Assembly: GCA_001247695.2 (NCBI GenBank)
Contig: LGRX02035373.1
Coordinates: forward strand, 1 to 28,638
Reading direction: 5' to 3'
Source: Cymbomonas tetramitiformis
Taxonomy: Eukaryota > Chlorophyta > Pyramimonadophyceae > Pyramimonadales > Pyramimonadaceae
DNA length: 28,638 bases
The translations under genes and the position numbers were made by a program. Positions 27,171 to 28,638 of this stretch are shown piece by piece. Within the stretch, counting starts at the first letter, position 1. The number at the start of each line of letters is the position of its first letter. The notes under the pieces are model-generated. The model saw only the letters and a program-made list of their open reading frames with translations, was not told the origin of the DNA and did not search any database.

Positions 27171-27178
27171 ACTGAGAT

Positions 27179-28146
27179 CTCCGAACTTGGTTCGGCGCTC
27201 TTTAGATTTGAGCCAATGTCACTAAAATAGAACGATCGACGACTCATACCTTCTCAATTCCATCCATTGGAACGAATTCCTTCCTCGCGCTTTGATATGT
27301 GATGTCCGGAATTTTGGCCTACCATGGAAGGCCTCCTACTGTGGCACAGTGTGCCACAAATACAGGCCCCATGGACGATTTTCGTGAATACTTCGATTAT
27401 GAATCAAACGAAGTAGCTACATGTCGTAATTTTTCACGGAGAGTAACGTGACGTTCTCAGAAATTTCGTCAGATAAACGGTTGCGGTAGAAAAGCGTCGC
27501 GCTGAAAAATCTGCGAATGGAAGAATACTTAGTTTGGCCAAAAGGAAAACGCAAGTTTCGGTAAAATTACCCAATTGAAGTGTGTGAAATAGAAACATCT
27601 TGTCTCTTTCGCGCTGAGTTTTGCTGTGAAAGCAGTGCAACCCTCAGTTGCCAATTTGAGTTCCCTTTAGCGTGGGTTTCCAAGCGACGAACAAAATCTT
27701 ACCTCGCGCCCTTATTTCATTCGCTTGATATATTTCCGCAAGGAAGCTGCGTTTAAGAACGCAGTGAACGAAATCATTTCCTGCTGCTGCTGCATCTTTG
27801 ACCGCAATTTTTGAAATTATCTCTGCATAGAATTCGATTTTGTTTCTGCCTCCGTCGGCGCATTCTGCATTCAAATTCACCGATGACCACAACGAACAGA
27901 CCGGGTGATGATGATGCATGTTTTTCTTCACTCGACTGTCAATGTCACTGAGCGAATGTTTTCCGCATGAACGGCGCATTGCGCCCGATGGGCATCATTT
28001 CGATCTCCAATCACGGGACGGCGCTTTGGTTCTTCGAGCCAAGATGCTGCCCGATGCGACTTTCGTCATTTGTCGAATAGTGGACAACGATAGACGAATT
28101 TCGGCAGATCCCAAATTGCATCGGTGGTCGGAAATTATGTAATATT
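27179..28146. other. Spacer before the right inverted-repeat arm
   Basis: Mixed composition with no repeat found. An ATG-initiated minus-strand frame at 27979-27644 (111 codons) has a His run (MHHHHPVCSLW) and a segment FVAWKPTLKGTQIGN. A second minus-strand frame (27640-27434) follows. Neither resembles a known family, and they might be exons of one gene, but I cannot support this. Confidence 0.35.
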
Positions 28147-28638
28147 TATACCCTCCCGTCTCCGACGGAGGGCCCATGCGGCGTTTAAAGTGTCGTCGAG
28201 TACGTCGTCACACTTTTGTGATCAGGTAGGTGGTCGCCAGGTTTTACGACATGTGACGCAGTCCGCAAAGCTCCCAGAATGAAAGTTGGTGACAGTGTCA
28301 TGAGCGTTGGGAATTATACACAGGAGCTCGCAGAGCTCGTGTGTGGTCGTGGTCACACTTTTGTGATCAGGTAGGTGGTCGCCAGGTTTTACGACATGTG
28401 ACGCAGTCCGCAAAGCTCCCAGAATGAAAGTTGGTGACAGTGTCATGAGCGTTGGGAATTATACACAGGAGCTCGCAGAGCTCGTGTGTGGTCGTGGTCA
28501 CACTTTTGTGATCAGGTAGGTGGTCGCCAGGTTTTACGACATGTGACGCAGTCCGCAAAGCTCCCAGAATGAAAGTTGGTGACAGTGTCATGAGCGTTGG
28601 GAATTATACACAGGAGCTCGCAGAGCTCGTGTGTGGTC
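28147..28638 (-). repeat. Right arm of the 492-bp inverted repeat (145-bp satellite)
   Basis: Reverse complement of 17881-18372 with a single difference. It contains about three satellite units and the same 60-bp unique junction, and is cut by the window edge. Confidence 0.95.

Overview
The window is eukaryotic, nuclear-type DNA. It has no operon structure and few host genes. It carries a chromodomain-bearing Ty3/gypsy-type polyprotein, a multi-EF-hand protein in one long reading frame, satellite arrays, small non-autonomous DNA transposons and a 20-base N gap typical of draft assemblies. Long intron-free frames, TE density and methyltransferase-bearing retroelements would suit an alga or protist, but the sequence alone does not fix the lineage.

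Layout. 1-4450: minus-strand remains of a gag-like and Pro/Ser-rich coding region, broken by frameshifts and by an inserted element with 15-bp inverted ends (3016-4081). 4536-4719: a 184-bp hAT-like element with a near-perfect 8-bp target duplication. 5276-6124: an unrecognised plus-strand gene whose frame changes fall in G and C homopolymers. 6459-7076: a 142-bp tandem repeat. 8020-8640: a cluster of GATCGATTGAT-like words. 9661-11157 (minus): a multi-EF-hand protein, the only clear host gene. 11870-18870: a mosaic of interspersed repeats, GC palindromes, a (ACACG)n array, a G-rich purine tract, a tRNA-like sequence with an enlarged anticodon loop, a splice-site-like tandem array and a 145-bp satellite.

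19317-25025 (plus): an intact 1902-residue polyprotein. In order it has a signal-peptide-like start, reverse transcriptase, RNase H, a phage-type N6-adenine methyltransferase domain, zinc-binding and DDE integrase, a chromodomain and a C5-cytosine methyltransferase-like domain. A polypurine tract and candidate 3' LTR follow. No gag, protease or 5' LTR is visible.

25904-28146: short tandem duplications, a 926-bp hAT-like element with a perfect 8-bp target duplication, and mostly unrecognised sequence. The last 492 bp is an inverted copy (one difference seen) of 17881-18372, so the polyprotein lies in a 9.8-kb interval bounded by inverted satellite arrays.

Most notable are the retroelement with two different DNA methyltransferase domains, and a group of small elements that each reiterate their own palindromic word next to their terminal repeats.
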